Below are positions 1 to 9,329 of a DNA stretch of 64,000 nucleotides, in pieces. Origin of the DNA: CAWAHD01 sp963781785 (GTDB lineage: Bacteria; Planctomycetota; Planctomycetia; Isosphaerales; Isosphaeraceae). Numbering within the stretch: the stretch's first letter is position 1; the number at the start of each line of letters is the position of its first letter. Location: NCBI GenBank assembly GCA_963781785.1, contig CAWAHD010000005.1:1984001-2048000 (forward strand), written 5' to 3'. The notes under the pieces were generated by a model. It saw only the letters and a program-made list of their open reading frames with translations. It did not search any database and was not told the origin of the DNA. A program made the position numbers and the translations under genes.

Positions 1-1773
1 CCGGAGCATGATGCTGGCCTTGAAGTTGTGCCTCAGGCCCAGCGAGTGGCCGACCTCGTGCATCACGACTTCCTTGATCGCCTGGCCCAGGAACTCCTCG
101 GGGAGCTTGGGCTCCTTGTCCTTCTTGTCTTTGTCTTTCTCCTTTTCGGCGTCGGCGTCGGCCAGCATGGCCAAGGCCAGCGAGGCAAACCGCATCTCAC
201 CGGACTTGCCGGCCGCGTAGTTGCAAGACGTGAGCCGGCCCTCGGTCATGCGGCGGAAGAGGTGGGCCTGGATCGGGTCCCAACCGGAGGGGACCACGTC
301 CACGGCGATGGGGACCGATCCGCCCGGCGCACCGAGGCCGCCCTTCTGATTTCCCAGCAGCGCTTGATTGAGCGATAGTGCGCGGCGGCTCCCGGGCGGT
401 GGTGTGGGAAAGCCGAAGCCGTGCTTCATGGCCATGATCGGGCTGATGACCTCTCCCATGGCCAGCGGGATCACCGGGCCGGAAAGGTCAAGACCCGCGC
501 CCGTGGGCGTGGGCACGCCCACTAAAAACGCGTATTCTTCCTTCCATGTCTTGATCCAACTGGCGTCGTAGATCACGTCGCCGTCGATCATCTCGCCGGT
601 CATCGGATCGCTGCGCAAGCCCGACATGGCGAACGTCGATCCCGTGGTGATCCACCGGAGTGTGCAGTAGTTGATGTCCTCGGGCTCGAAGTCGTCCTGG
701 GCGTTCTGCCACCGCACGGCCACCGCGTCCAGGATGCCGATCTTCTCGAACGCCTTGTTCCATTCGAGAATGCCTTGCTGGACGTAGGGGCGGAATTCGA
801 TGGGCACGTTGTCCTCGATCCACCAGACGATCTGTTTCTTCGGGGGCGAAAGTTTCGCCTTGGGATCATTCTTCTCGAGCCGCCAGCGGTTGATCATCCG
901 GCGGGCGTCGGTATCGGGGTCGGGCTGGCCGTAGTCGGTGACGGCGTTCAAGAAATGCCCCACCCGGTAGTCGGCCATCCGCGGGTGGTATCCCGGATCA
1001 GGCGTCTTGCACAGGCTGTAGTGGATCACCATGGTGACCCCCCGCGAATCGACAATCGGCGACGCCCCTCCGAAGTAGTAGTAGCGGCCAAAGTTGGCGC
1101 CGCTGAAGGTCGCTTCGACCTGGATCTCGACGTTGTTGGGATACGCGCGGATCTTGAACCAGCGCGATCGGTTCTTGTCCAGGTTGCCGAATCCAACCTG
1201 GGCGAAGTCGGTCAAGAAGATGTCGGCAAAGTCGATCACGAGCGAGCCGCCGGCGGGATTGATGCTCAAGATCGGCAGCGCCATGAGCACCGAGTCGGTG
1301 TAGTTCTGCTTGACCGCCTTGTCCAGCGGCGAGGCCGCGGGCGCGGTGAAATGGATGTTCTTGCGAACGAGCTGAAGGTTGTCGCCCACCCGCCGGAACA
1401 CGAGAACCCACTCGTCGCCGAAGTTCAGCGGAGAACCCGCACTGGCCATCCCGCGCACGATGACGATCGGCGCCAGGATCGGCTGATCGAGCTGCTGGGG
1501 CTTGATCTCGGCGTACAGGTGCTGCTCTTTCTCGTGCAGCGTGATGAAGCCCTCGTATTTCTTGGATTCCTTGGTGAGCTCATTGAAATCGTGAAACTTC
1601 TTGGGCTCACCGGCCTTCCCTGCGACCTTCTCCGCGGCCTTGATGTCCACTCCCGGCGGCACCGCAAGGCCAGCCGGATTCTGCTGCCGTCCCTGGGCGA
1701 CGGGCAGCACTGCGCTCCCGAACGCAACCATGGTCACCCCGGACAGTCGCGCCAATAACAGTCGCCTCGTCAT
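1..1773 (-). CDS. Secreted zinc-dependent metalloprotease (DUF5117/DUF5118-type), C-terminus outside window
   Basis: The reading frame is open from an ATG at 1773 to base 1, so at least 591 residues are present and the C-terminus is missing. The first ~28 residues (MTRRLLLARLSGV...) look like a signal peptide, so export is expected. At residues 572-582 the sequence HEVGHSLGLRH is the extended HExxHxxGxxH zinc site of metzincin-like peptidases, followed by NF as in the DUF5117/DUF5118/DUF4953 family. The upstream ~550 residues contain the propeptide-like DUF5118/5117 part (for example VWWIEDNVPIEFRPYVQQGI). A Lys/Asp/Glu-rich low-complexity loop lies just before the zinc helix. A GGGAGAG Shine-Dalgarno precedes the ATG. 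The family assignment is from the motif and overall layout; the substrate is unknown. Confidence 0.85.
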   Translation of the reverse strand, partial: MTRRLLLARLSGVTMVAFGSAVLPVAQGRQQNPAGLAVPPGVDIKAAEKVAGKAGEPKKFHDFNELTKESKKYEGFITLHEKEQHLYAEIKPQQLDQPILAPIVIVRGMASAGSPLNFGDEWVLVFRRVGDNLQLVRKNIHFTAPAASPLDKAVKQNYTDSVLMALPILSINPAGGSLVIDFADIFLTDFAQVGFGNLDKNRSRWFKIRAYPNNVEIQVEATFSGANFGRYYYFGGASPIVDSRGVTMVIHYSLCKTPDPGYHPRMADYRVGHFLNAVTDYGQPDPDTDARRMINRWRLEKNDPKAKLSPPKKQIVWWIEDNVPIEFRPYVQQGILEWNKAFEKIGILDAVAVRWQNAQDDFEPEDINYCTLRWITTGSTFAMSGLRSDPMTGEMIDGDVIYDASWIKTWKEEYAFLVGVPTPTGAGLDLSGPVIPLAMGEVISPIMAMKHGFGFPTPPPGSRRALSLNQALLGNQKGGLGAPGGSVPIAVDVVPSGWDPIQAHLFRRMTEGRLTSCNYAAGKSGEMRFASLALAMLADADAEKEKDKDKKDKEPKLPEEFLGQAIKEVVMHEVGHSLGLRHNFKASIMLR

Positions 1774-2122
1774 GCGTTCTCTCCCGTCTCGACGTCCAGT
1801 ACCTGCGCCCGCGATGTGGTGTGCGAGGTACGTTCCCGTTGTTAAACATTCGCGCAATTGCGCAATCTCCGCACACGGCATTCTCACGCACAGGGTGGGG
1901 CTCGTACAAGAGTCAGTCCGATTTTTCTCGGTGTGAGATGGGATGAGTGCGAGCGGCGCGGGCCTCGCCTGGGCTCTCGGCGACGCTCTTATCCCAGGGG
2001 ATTGTGCAACGGGAGGGTTCCGTGCGATGCTGGTATCGTCGCTCTCTCATTCGCAAGCGACGATGGCAGACTGTGAACGGTGAGATCGCGGCAGCGCAAG
2101 GAGAGCCGCGCGGGATTGCAAC
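1774..2122. other. Intergenic region between divergent genes
   Basis: This gap separates the minus-strand metalloprotease from the plus-strand gene at 2123, so it should hold both promoters. No convincing -35/-10 pair, repeat or small gene stands out; short open frames here lack a ribosome site. Confidence 0.4.
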
Positions 2123-3019
2123 ATGTCCGAAATCGACGAATTCTTCACAGAATCCCCTGCCCCGAAGCCATCCCGACGCGTGGGAAACGGTCTTGTTGCC
2201 GTTGCTCTGATACTGCCCGTCATCGCTGCCGTGGTGCTGATGTTTGTCACATCGTTTGGTCTCGCTCTTGCCATCAGCGGAGCGACCGTGGTCCTGTCTT
2301 CGGTCCTGGTCGCCCTGGACGCTCATCGTCTTGAGAATGTCGATCTGACGGGTCGAACACGAGAGTCCGCCATCATCTTGTTTCTGGGAATGTGTGCGTT
2401 GTGGATCGGAGTCTACCCGTACGCTTTCTTCCGGCGTAGAAAGTTTGGCGGCCCTGATCTTTTCGTTCCGTCACTCCTCGTTGCTGTTTTCTTCCTCGTG
2501 GGCCCGGTGCTTCGAGCGATCCTGGTACCGCCCGGTCTGCCATCGTGCACCAGTCGAGAGGTTGTCAACTTGCTCGAGGAGATCATTCACAAGACGCCGA
2601 TCGGCGCCAGAGCCAAGTCGATTGATGGGCACATCGAGCTCAGTTACGATCGCGCGGCAGACCGCCGAACAGGGCAATGCGTGGCCCACCTTGATGGCAA
2701 GGACGTCGTCGTCAACTACATTGTGCAGTGGCGTGATCGCAAGCAAAACTTGTTTGAAGTACGCATCCCGCCTCCTGATCTGCCGTCATGCACGAGCCAG
2801 GAGGTTGCCCAGTTGATGGCGGAGGTCATCCGAAAAACCCCTGTTGGCGCCAAGGCCAAGTCCGTCGATGGCTTCCGTGACCTTAGCTACGATCGCGCGG
2901 CAGACCGCCGAACCGGTCAATGCGTGGCCCACCTTGAGAGCGGAGACACCCCCGTCAAATTCATCGTTCAATGGCGTGACCGCGACAAGGGTCAGTTCGA
3001 AGTCCGGGTGATCGAATAG
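2123..3019 (+). CDS. Membrane protein with a tandemly duplicated ~75-residue Cys-containing domain
   Basis: The 298-residue product has three or four predicted membrane segments in its first ~140 residues, followed by two copies of one domain (about residues 145-220 and 221-298). Each copy starts LPSCTS(R/Q)EV, contains SYDRAADRRTGQCVAHL, and ends with a WRDR...FEVR strand. The two Cys per copy (in PSC and GQC) are at the same positions and could form a disulfide. The copies are also close at DNA level, with the stretch encoding YDRAADRRTGQCVAHL nearly identical, which suggests a recent duplication. AAGGAG lies at 2098-2103, rather far from the ATG. No family is recognised. The downstream gene follows after 48 nt in the same direction. 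Confidence 0.75.
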   Translation: MSEIDEFFTESPAPKPSRRVGNGLVAVALILPVIAAVVLMFVTSFGLALAISGATVVLSSVLVALDAHRLENVDLTGRTRESAIILFLGMCALWIGVYPYAFFRRRKFGGPDLFVPSLLVAVFFLVGPVLRAILVPPGLPSCTSREVVNLLEEIIHKTPIGARAKSIDGHIELSYDRAADRRTGQCVAHLDGKDVVVNYIVQWRDRKQNLFEVRIPPPDLPSCTSQEVAQLMAEVIRKTPVGAKAKSVDGFRDLSYDRAADRRTGQCVAHLESGDTPVKFIVQWRDRDKGQFEVRVIE

Positions 3020-3067
3020 AACGGTCTGCGAGGGTACGACCTGGTCTTCCATTCAAGGAGGGATTTC

Positions 3068-3562
3068 GTGAGGCGCCCGCACATCTCGATCGCAGGCTTG
3101 ATGGTTGCCGTGGCTGTAGTTGCCGTCGATGTTGCGGTCTGCCGGCGGCTCTACCTCGACCCGGTGGACGGCGACCTGGAGATGTTCTATGCGCTCGGGA
3201 TCCTGCCGATGGCCAGTCTGCTCGTTCTGTTCGGCGCATTCGCGGTTCCCGATCGGCGGCGCGGGGGCCGGCTTGCTCCATTCGTTTTCGGGTTTGAAGC
3301 CGTGGGCTGGACCGTGCTCTTGCTCTTCATCTCGTGGTACTCGCTCGGGAGGTTCACCGTCGACCGGTACCGCTTTCCGATCCAAGTCGCGATCATGCGC
3401 CCGTTCATTCCCGCCCTGGACCAGGCGCCCCCGTGGGTTTGGGTTTACTTCGCCAACGGCATCGGCTCGCTCGTTCTGACCGCGCCGCAATTGCTCCTGG
3501 CTCTGTTCGGCGGATGGCTGGCGCGCCGGCTGAAGCTCACGATCCGATTCGAGCGCGGATAG
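3068..3562 (+). CDS. Small integral membrane protein of the SIAGLM type (paralogue of 15686-16279)
   Basis: The 164-residue protein starts at GTG 3068, set by AAGGAG at 3055-3060. It begins RRPHISIAGLMVAVAVVAVDVAV, an N-terminal helix of a kind often seen in small planctomycete membrane proteins, and has about four hydrophobic segments ending in a basic tail (GGWLARRLKLTIRFERG). The gene at 15686 encodes a clear paralogue with the same FVFGFEAVGW, SWYS and PQLLLALFGGWLARRL blocks, and both share the leader CATTCAAGGAGGGAT. Function is unknown. It converges with the beta-helix gene, whose stop lies 2 nt away. Confidence 0.8.
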   Translation: MRRPHISIAGLMVAVAVVAVDVAVCRRLYLDPVDGDLEMFYALGILPMASLLVLFGAFAVPDRRRGGRLAPFVFGFEAVGWTVLLLFISWYSLGRFTVDRYRFPIQVAIMRPFIPALDQAPPWVWVYFANGIGSLVLTAPQLLLALFGGWLARRLKLTIRFERG

Positions 3563-3564
3563 TG

Positions 3565-5553
3565 TCAAGTGAAGCTGACGATCCCGTAGATGTTGTTGTT
3601 GCTGGTCGATGCCCAGTTGCCGATGACGAGCGACTTCGTGAGAGTGGCCGAGCCACCCGTGGCGACGTAGAGCCCGCCGCCGATCCCCTGGCCGCCCGAG
3701 CCATCGCAACCGGTAAGTGCGCCAATAGCCACGTTGGCGGTGATGACGGTCTCTTCGAGTGTCGCAGAGCCCCCGGAACCGACATAAATACCGCCGCCCT
3801 CGCCGTTGCCACTGCCGCCGCCCTGGGCCTGGTTGAGATCGATGATACTACTCGTGACGCCGACGACGCTGGGAGTGGACTGGCCATAGCCGGCGGAGTC
3901 ATAGTTCCCCAGGTAGTTGAAGATGCCGCCTCCCGCGCCCAAGCCGGCGAAGACAACTCCGGGGCCGCCGGCCGTATTGTGATTGCCGCCCGTCGCCTGG
4001 CCGAGGTCCAGAATGCTGCCGCTGACGCTGACGGTACCTCCGGCGTAGTTCGCGATGCCGGCGCCGGCGCCGGCGCCGACAAGTCCCGCTACGGTCGCGG
4101 AGCCGCTGTTGTTGTCGCCGCCCTGGGCGCTGTTCTGGGTGAACGTGCTGCTACTGACGTTGAGCGTATTCGGGCCGACGAAGTCCGTGCCGTAGCCCGA
4201 AACGATCGCGCCTCCCATGGCTTCGCCGACCAGAACTACCATTCCGTTGCCGCTGTTGCCGTTGCCGCCTTCGGCCTCGTTGTGATCGAGCGTGCAGCCG
4301 GAGAGAGTGGCCGTGCTTCCCAGCTCGTTGTAAAGAGCACCGCCCTCGGCACCCCCGACCGCGCCGAAGTCGGCCCCGGTGGCCGTCGCGTCGTTGCCGC
4401 CCTTGGCCTCGTTGTCACTGAAGGTGGTGCTGGTGATATTGCTCGTGGCCTCAGTGCTGGCAATGGCGCCGCCGAAGCCATAGTCCAGGAAGGCTTCCGT
4501 GACGCCCGGACCGCTGTTGCCACCACTGCCGGCAAGGGACTGGTTGTGGTCGAAGGTGCTACCGGAGATCGTCAGGTTCCCGTAGTTATTGATGGCGCCG
4601 CCTTCGGCGTCGCCGATGTATGGCCCGGTCCCGCCGTTGCCGCCAACGGCCTGATTGCCGCTGACGGTGCAGCCCGTCATGGTGGTGGACGAACCATAAA
4701 CAGCGACACCGCCGCCATAGGCGCCGCTGCCGGGCGCGCCGTCGCCTCCGCGGGCCACGTTGTCGCTGATCTTGGAGGCAGTGATGCTCGTAGGAACCTC
4801 GGTAAAAATGGCCCCGCCCATGACGAGACCGTCACTGCTATTGGCACCGCCCTGAGCCAGGTTTCCGCTGAAAAAGCTGCTCGCGATCGTCGCACTGCCC
4901 GCCGTGACGTAGATGCCGCCGCCGAACGCGGTGCCGGCTGCCGACCCGCCCGCACCGCCAACTGCCCGGTTGCCGGTGATCTGGCAGCCGGTGATGCTCA
5001 GAGTGCCGTCCAGACTCTGGAGTCCGCCGCCCTGGGCGCTGCTTGTGGCGCTCTCGAAGGCCACATTCTGAGAAAGATCGTCCCCCGTCAGGGTCAGGTT
5101 ACTGCCGTCGTTCAGGATGCCGCCCCCCTGGTCAGGGGCAGAGCCGTGAGTGATCGTCAGGCCGCTGATGGTCACGTTCTGGCCGGATACAACCTCGAAC
5201 ACCCGGCTCGCATTTTTGCCGCTGACAGAGAGCTGATTGGCCCCCAGGCCATTGATGGTCAAGCTCACGGGCACCAGCAATTCGCCGCTGGTCAAGGTGA
5301 TCGTCTTCCCGTTGAGCTTGGAGGAAAAGTCGATCGTATCGCCGCTCTGGGCCGCGGCGATGGCGGCGCGGAGCGAGCCCTTGCCGCTGTCCATGTTGCT
5401 CGTCACCGTCAGGATGCTGAGCAACGTGCGGTCTTCCATCAAGTCGACTCGAGGCAGGAATTGCCGTCCACGGTGACGAGCGCTGCGCGGTTTCCGCGTC
5501 CCGAATCGCGATCTTGCCGGGGTCATCTTCGACGCATTCATGGACTGCAACAT
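3565..5553 (-). CDS. Secreted right-handed parallel beta-helix protein with LEDR-like N-terminus
   Basis: The 662-residue product starts at ATG 5553, chosen because AGGAG lies 9 nt upstream (5567-5563); the frame stays open for another 1161 nt upstream, but that part belongs to a different, broken gene. After a basic N-terminus comes MEDRTLLS, the motif that precedes many planctomycete secreted repeat proteins, then SNMDSGKGSLRAAIAAA, typical of this beta-helix class. The rest is Gly/Asn/Ser-rich repeats with pairs such as SGCTLDHNEAEGGNGN and GGAI, predicted to form a parallel beta-helix. It ends IYGIVSFT. A surface or extracellular role is inferred. No anchor or catalytic motif is visible. 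Confidence 0.8.
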   Translation of the reverse strand: MLQSMNASKMTPARSRFGTRKPRSARHRGRQFLPRVDLMEDRTLLSILTVTSNMDSGKGSLRAAIAAAQSGDTIDFSSKLNGKTITLTSGELLVPVSLTINGLGANQLSVSGKNASRVFEVVSGQNVTISGLTITHGSAPDQGGGILNDGSNLTLTGDDLSQNVAFESATSSAQGGGLQSLDGTLSITGCQITGNRAVGGAGGSAAGTAFGGGIYVTAGSATIASSFFSGNLAQGGANSSDGLVMGGAIFTEVPTSITASKISDNVARGGDGAPGSGAYGGGVAVYGSSTTMTGCTVSGNQAVGGNGGTGPYIGDAEGGAINNYGNLTISGSTFDHNQSLAGSGGNSGPGVTEAFLDYGFGGAIASTEATSNITSTTFSDNEAKGGNDATATGADFGAVGGAEGGALYNELGSTATLSGCTLDHNEAEGGNGNSGNGMVVLVGEAMGGAIVSGYGTDFVGPNTLNVSSSTFTQNSAQGGDNNSGSATVAGLVGAGAGAGIANYAGGTVSVSGSILDLGQATGGNHNTAGGPGVVFAGLGAGGGIFNYLGNYDSAGYGQSTPSVVGVTSSIIDLNQAQGGGSGNGEGGGIYVGSGGSATLEETVITANVAIGALTGCDGSGGQGIGGGLYVATGGSATLTKSLVIGNWASTSNNNIYGIVSFT

Positions 5554-6714
5554 AGCAGGAATCTCCTGTCTTGATGGAAGAACGAAAGTTTCGACCCAAT
5601 TCGTCGGAACGACCCGGCCGACTCCTCGCATCGACGATGTGCCTCTTCGCTGCGCTCTGCCACGTCGGGCGCCCGGAAGTGTCGCACGCCGCGAAGTGGC
5701 TGGCAAGCTGCTCGTCAAATAGAGATACGTCACCATACCGTAGATGCTGTTGTTGCTGGTGGACGCGAAATTGAAGATGACCCCGCTGTGAGAATCCAGA
5801 GTAAACGTCCCGAGGGTGTAGATTCCGCCGCCGATCCCCGGGGCGCCATTGGCCTGGTTCAGAGTCACCAAATCCTCCGTCAGCGCCAGGGCCGAGGTGG
5901 CGTCGTTGTAGGCGCCGCCGCCAAGGCCGGCGCCGCCGTTGCCATTCGCTTGGTTCAGTGTCAGGATGCTGCTGGACACCGTGGTCGTGGCGGAAAGCAC
6001 GTTGGCGATGCGACGGCCCTCGGCGTAGCCGCCGCCCCCCTGGGCCTGGTTGTGGTCCAGGTCGCTGTCGCTGACGCTGGCCGTACCCCCCGCGTAGTTT
6101 GCTATGCCTGCGCCAACGCCGGCGCCGACCAGGCCCGCCACGCTGGCGGTGCCGCTGTTGTTATCGCCGCCCTGGGCGCTGTTCTCGGTAAGCGCGCTGT
6201 TGCTGACGCTGAGCGTGTTCGGGCCAACTTCGCTGCCGCCGTAGGCCGAATTGATCGCCCCTCCCAGGGCTGTACCGACATGGACCACGGCGCCGCTGGC
6301 GGTGTTGCCGTTGCCCCCCTGGGCCTGGTTGCGGTCGAAGGTGCAGTCGGAGATGGTGGCAACACACCCCACTTGATTGCAAATCGCTCCCCCTTCGGCA
6401 TCTCCGACCTCGACGATGTCGGTCCCGGTGGCGGTGGCGTTATTGCCGCCAATGGCTTCGTTGTAGCTAAAGGTGCTGCCGGCGACTGTGGTAGTACACT
6501 CAAATGAGGGGTAGATGGCGCCGCCATAGGCCGTGTCGACGCCGGGGTCGGCGTTGCCTGGGCCGCTGTTGCCTCCGCTGCCGCTGATGGCCTGATTCTG
6601 GTCGAATGTGCTGTTGACGATGGAAAGGGAGGCAGCAAAAGCGCTGGTGATGGCGCAGAACCCATCTCCCTCGCCCAACACGGTGCCATTCGCCTTTTGA
6701 CTCTCTTCATTCAT
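5554..6714 (-). pseudogene. N-terminally truncated beta-helix gene fragment running in frame into the next gene
   Basis: This stretch encodes the C-terminal half of a beta-helix protein closely related to the downstream gene: blocks such as STFDQNQAISGSGGNSGPG, QGGDNNSG and GLVGAGVGAGIANYAGG recur in both. It lacks the LEDR-type N-terminus and the SLRAAIAAA block. At its 3' end the terminal motif is NSIYGMVTYL, but where relatives stop (IYGTVTYV*, IYGIVSFT*) this copy reads on through 60-odd unrelated residues into the neighbour. The first in-frame ATG (6714) has no clear ribosome site. It is best seen as a gene remnant or silent cassette; a read-through fusion of 1049 residues is possible in principle. 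Confidence 0.65.
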
Positions 6715-6799
6715 GACGCCCGGAAACGGTCCTCCCCCGGCGCCGAAGGTGCGCCCGAAGGAGGGAAGGCCAGCCAGCGAGGGAAGATCGCGGTGGCAC

Positions 6800-8989
6800 T
6801 CAGACGTAGGTCACGGTGCCGTAAATGTTGCCGTTGCTGGTGGAGGCGAAGTTGAGCGCGACGGTCGATTCGTGGAGGGTGACCACGCCGACCCCGCCGC
6901 TGGTGACGTAGAGGCCGCCGCCGGTGCCGCTGCCGGTGCTGCCGCCGGCGCCAGCGAGGCCGGCGATGGCCAGGTCCAGGAGGACATTCGTCTGGTCGAG
7001 CGACGCGGAGCCGTCCGCGCCGACGAACATGCCGCCGCCGGAGCCGTTGCCGCCGTTGGCGCCCGTGCCGCCTGCGCCGCCCTGGGCCACGTTGAGGCTC
7101 AGCAAGCTGTTGCTGAGGCTGACGGACGACGTCGTCCCATCGGTGCCCACGGCGATGCCGCCGCCGATGCCGTCGCCGCCGTTGGCCCCCGCGCCGCCGG
7201 CACCGCCCTTGGCCAGGTTGCCCAGGAAGGAGGTGTTGGTGACGGTCGCGGTCGCGTAATTCTCGAGGGCGAGACCGCCGCCGATGCCGTCGCCGCCAGC
7301 AACGCCGCTGGCCCCAGCGCCGCCGATTGCCGCGTTACCGATCAGCGTGCTGTTACGGAGCGCGACACTCCCGCCGTTGCTAAAGATGCCGCCGCCGATG
7401 CCAGCGGCGCCGGCGCCGCCGATGGCCTTGTTGTTGATGATATTGCTGCACGAGACATTCAGCGTCGCCTGGTTGGAAATGCCGCCGCCGTCGACGGCGG
7501 AGTTGCCGGTGACGGTGCAGTTGGTCAGCGTGGCCGAGCCAAGGACGACGAGAAGGCCGCCGCCTTTACCCGCGGAGCTGTTGCCGGCAATTGTCGAGTT
7601 GGCGATCGTCAATGCGCCAGCATAGACGGAGATGCCGCCCCCGCCGGTGCTGCCGGCCGAGTTGCCCGAGAATTTACAGCCGGAGATCGAGCCGCTTCCC
7701 CCGAAGGAGTTCGAGATGGCTCCGCCGGTATTGCCGGCCGAGTTGCCCGTGAACCCGCTGTCCAGCGCATTCATGGGACCGACGTTGTAAAGCCCCCCCC
7801 CGTAAAAGGAGGCGTGGTTCGTCTGGAAATTGCTGTCGCTGATCGTAAGTGAGCCCCCGTTGAAGACGCCGCCGCCCACGCCGGCCGAGTTGCCGGAGAC
7901 CGTGCTGCCGCTGATCGTAAGTGAGCCCCCGTTGGAGATGCCGCCACCCCCGACACTGGTCGTGTTGCCGCTAATGGTGCAGTCAGTCAGCGTAAGCGAG
8001 GCATCGTTGTTCACGCCGCCGCCGTTGCCGTCGTTGGTGGCTGAGTTCCCGCGAACGGTGCAGTTAGTCAACAGGTTCGTGCCGGCGGCTGTGAACAGAC
8101 CGCCGCCGTTGCTGGCGGTGTTGCCGCTGATGGTGCAGTTGGTCAGGGTGGCGCCGCCGATTTGGAGGCCGCCTCCCGAAGGCGCCGTGTTGCCAGCGAT
8201 GGTGCTGTCCAGCACGCTGATTCCCTGGCCGACTATGCCGCCGCCATTGCCGGATGCCGAGTTGTCATCGATCGAGCAATCGTTCACGGTGGTGGAGCCG
8301 GAGTCGCTCCCGATACCACCGCCGTAGGTCGCGGAGTTGCCGAGGATGCTCGAGTCGGTCACCATCGTTGAACTCGAGCTTCCACCAAAAGTCTCAATGC
8401 CACCTCCCGTGACGCCGCACGTGTTGGAGGACACCGTGGTGCAGTCGACCGCGAGGGTGCCATCGTTGTAGATGCCGCCACCCCGGCCGCCCGTAGTGTT
8501 GCCGGTAATGACGCAGTTCGTGACGGTCAGATCGCCGGCATTGGTGATGCCGCCGCCGTTACCGTAGTAGCCCGCGTTACCGTCCTCGATCGTCAGTCCC
8601 GAGATCGACGCGGTGACGCCCCCGTCGACCTGGATCACCCGGCTCGCCCCGCCGCCGCTGACCGTCACGCCCGCCGCCGGGCCGGTGATCGTCTCCGTCC
8701 CGGTCTTGTCGCTCAGCTCGAGCTGGGTGCCGCTCAGGGTGATCGTTTGCGGCGTTTTGAATACCGTCTTCTCAAAGGTGATCACCTCGGCGCCGCCGTT
8801 CGCATTCGCCCGGTCGACCGCCCAGGCCAGCGAGCCGGTGCCGCTGCTGGCGGTGTTGGTCACGACGATCGTGGACAGCAGCCGCCTGTCCTCGAGCGCG
8901 ATCAGAGTGGGCTGCATCCGCCGCCGTTTCCGGGCCTCTGCGATCCTGCGCCCGCTCCGCTGGTGATCACTCGCTCTGTTGCAAATCAT
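6800..8989 (-). CDS. Secreted right-handed parallel beta-helix protein, Gly/Asn/Ser-rich
   Basis: The 729-residue product starts at ATG 8989 with AAGGGAGA 8 nt upstream. The N-terminus is basic (RKRRRMQPTLIALEDRRLLST), carrying the LEDRRLLS motif of planctomycete exported repeat proteins, then TNTASSGTGSLAWAVDRANA, a variant of the SLRxAI block. About 25 short repeats follow with the pattern (T/S)NCTISGNTA...GGGI, expected to stack as a right-handed beta-helix; the last ~200 residues carry Gly/Ala-rich GGAGGAGANGGDGIGGG blocks. It ends IYGTVTYV. It is more diverged from the other beta-helix copies here than they are from each other. An extracellular role is likely, the ligand unknown. Confidence 0.82.
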   Translation of the reverse strand: MICNRASDHQRSGRRIAEARKRRRMQPTLIALEDRRLLSTIVVTNTASSGTGSLAWAVDRANANGGAEVITFEKTVFKTPQTITLSGTQLELSDKTGTETITGPAAGVTVSGGGASRVIQVDGGVTASISGLTIEDGNAGYYGNGGGITNAGDLTVTNCVITGNTTGGRGGGIYNDGTLAVDCTTVSSNTCGVTGGGIETFGGSSSSTMVTDSSILGNSATYGGGIGSDSGSTTVNDCSIDDNSASGNGGGIVGQGISVLDSTIAGNTAPSGGGLQIGGATLTNCTISGNTASNGGGLFTAAGTNLLTNCTVRGNSATNDGNGGGVNNDASLTLTDCTISGNTTSVGGGGISNGGSLTISGSTVSGNSAGVGGGVFNGGSLTISDSNFQTNHASFYGGGLYNVGPMNALDSGFTGNSAGNTGGAISNSFGGSGSISGCKFSGNSAGSTGGGGISVYAGALTIANSTIAGNSSAGKGGGLLVVLGSATLTNCTVTGNSAVDGGGISNQATLNVSCSNIINNKAIGGAGAAGIGGGIFSNGGSVALRNSTLIGNAAIGGAGASGVAGGDGIGGGLALENYATATVTNTSFLGNLAKGGAGGAGANGGDGIGGGIAVGTDGTTSSVSLSNSLLSLNVAQGGAGGTGANGGNGSGGGMFVGADGSASLDQTNVLLDLAIAGLAGAGGSTGSGTGGGLYVTSGGVGVVTLHESTVALNFASTSNGNIYGTVTYV

Positions 8990-9169
8990 CGTTGCGTCTC
9001 TCCCTTGGTGTGAAACAACCTCGATTGATGAACAAACTCTCTGACGCCTTCACGAAAGCTCGCGCGGCGGTCTCCCGTTCCCGGCCGACCCCGCCGCGCT
9101 ACGGGTCGGTTCGGCCGGCCCGCAGCGCCGCTGACACATCGGCCAGCACCGCGTCGGGCACCGTGAACG

Positions 9170-9310
9170 AGTTCTCCAACGACGTGATCCCCCTCATCAC
9201 GGACCAGCACCAGCTTGCCGGCCTGGTAGGTGGTGACCAGAAGCGACGCTCCGAGCTGCCGCAAGAGCGCGGTAAGCGTCCGGGATAACCATCCATGCGG
9301 GGTCCGGTAG
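9170..9310 (-). pseudogene. Remnant of a TIGR03032-type protein N-terminus
   Basis: The minus frame here reads HGWLSRTLTALLRQLGASLL then VTTYQAGKLVLVRDEGD, which resembles the start of TIGR03032-family proteins (xxWLxxxLxxxxxSLxxTTYQAGKLxxxG). No long open frame continues from it, and after about 45 residues the similarity fades. It abuts the broken beta-helix copy, whose C-terminus stops at the junction. It looks like a decayed fragment brought in by a deletion or rearrangement. Family recognition is from memory of the motif only. Confidence 0.4.
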
Positions 9311-9329
9311 CCTGTTGAGTGGCCCAACC

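Noticed and set aside
775..1758. 327-codon plus-strand frame
   Set aside because: It is antisense to the metalloprotease, which has a signal peptide and zinc motif.
3334..5574. 746-codon open frame on the plus strand opposite the beta-helix gene
   Set aside because: It is the antisense of Gly/Ala-rich repeats in a high-GC genome; its product is a monotonous Ala/Val/Gly string with no domain, and the minus-strand gene has ribosome site and family features.
8986..9327. 113-codon minus-strand frame as a real gene
   Set aside because: Only its first ~45 residues look like a TIGR03032 start; the remainder is Arg/Gly-rich noise, so it is listed as a remnant.
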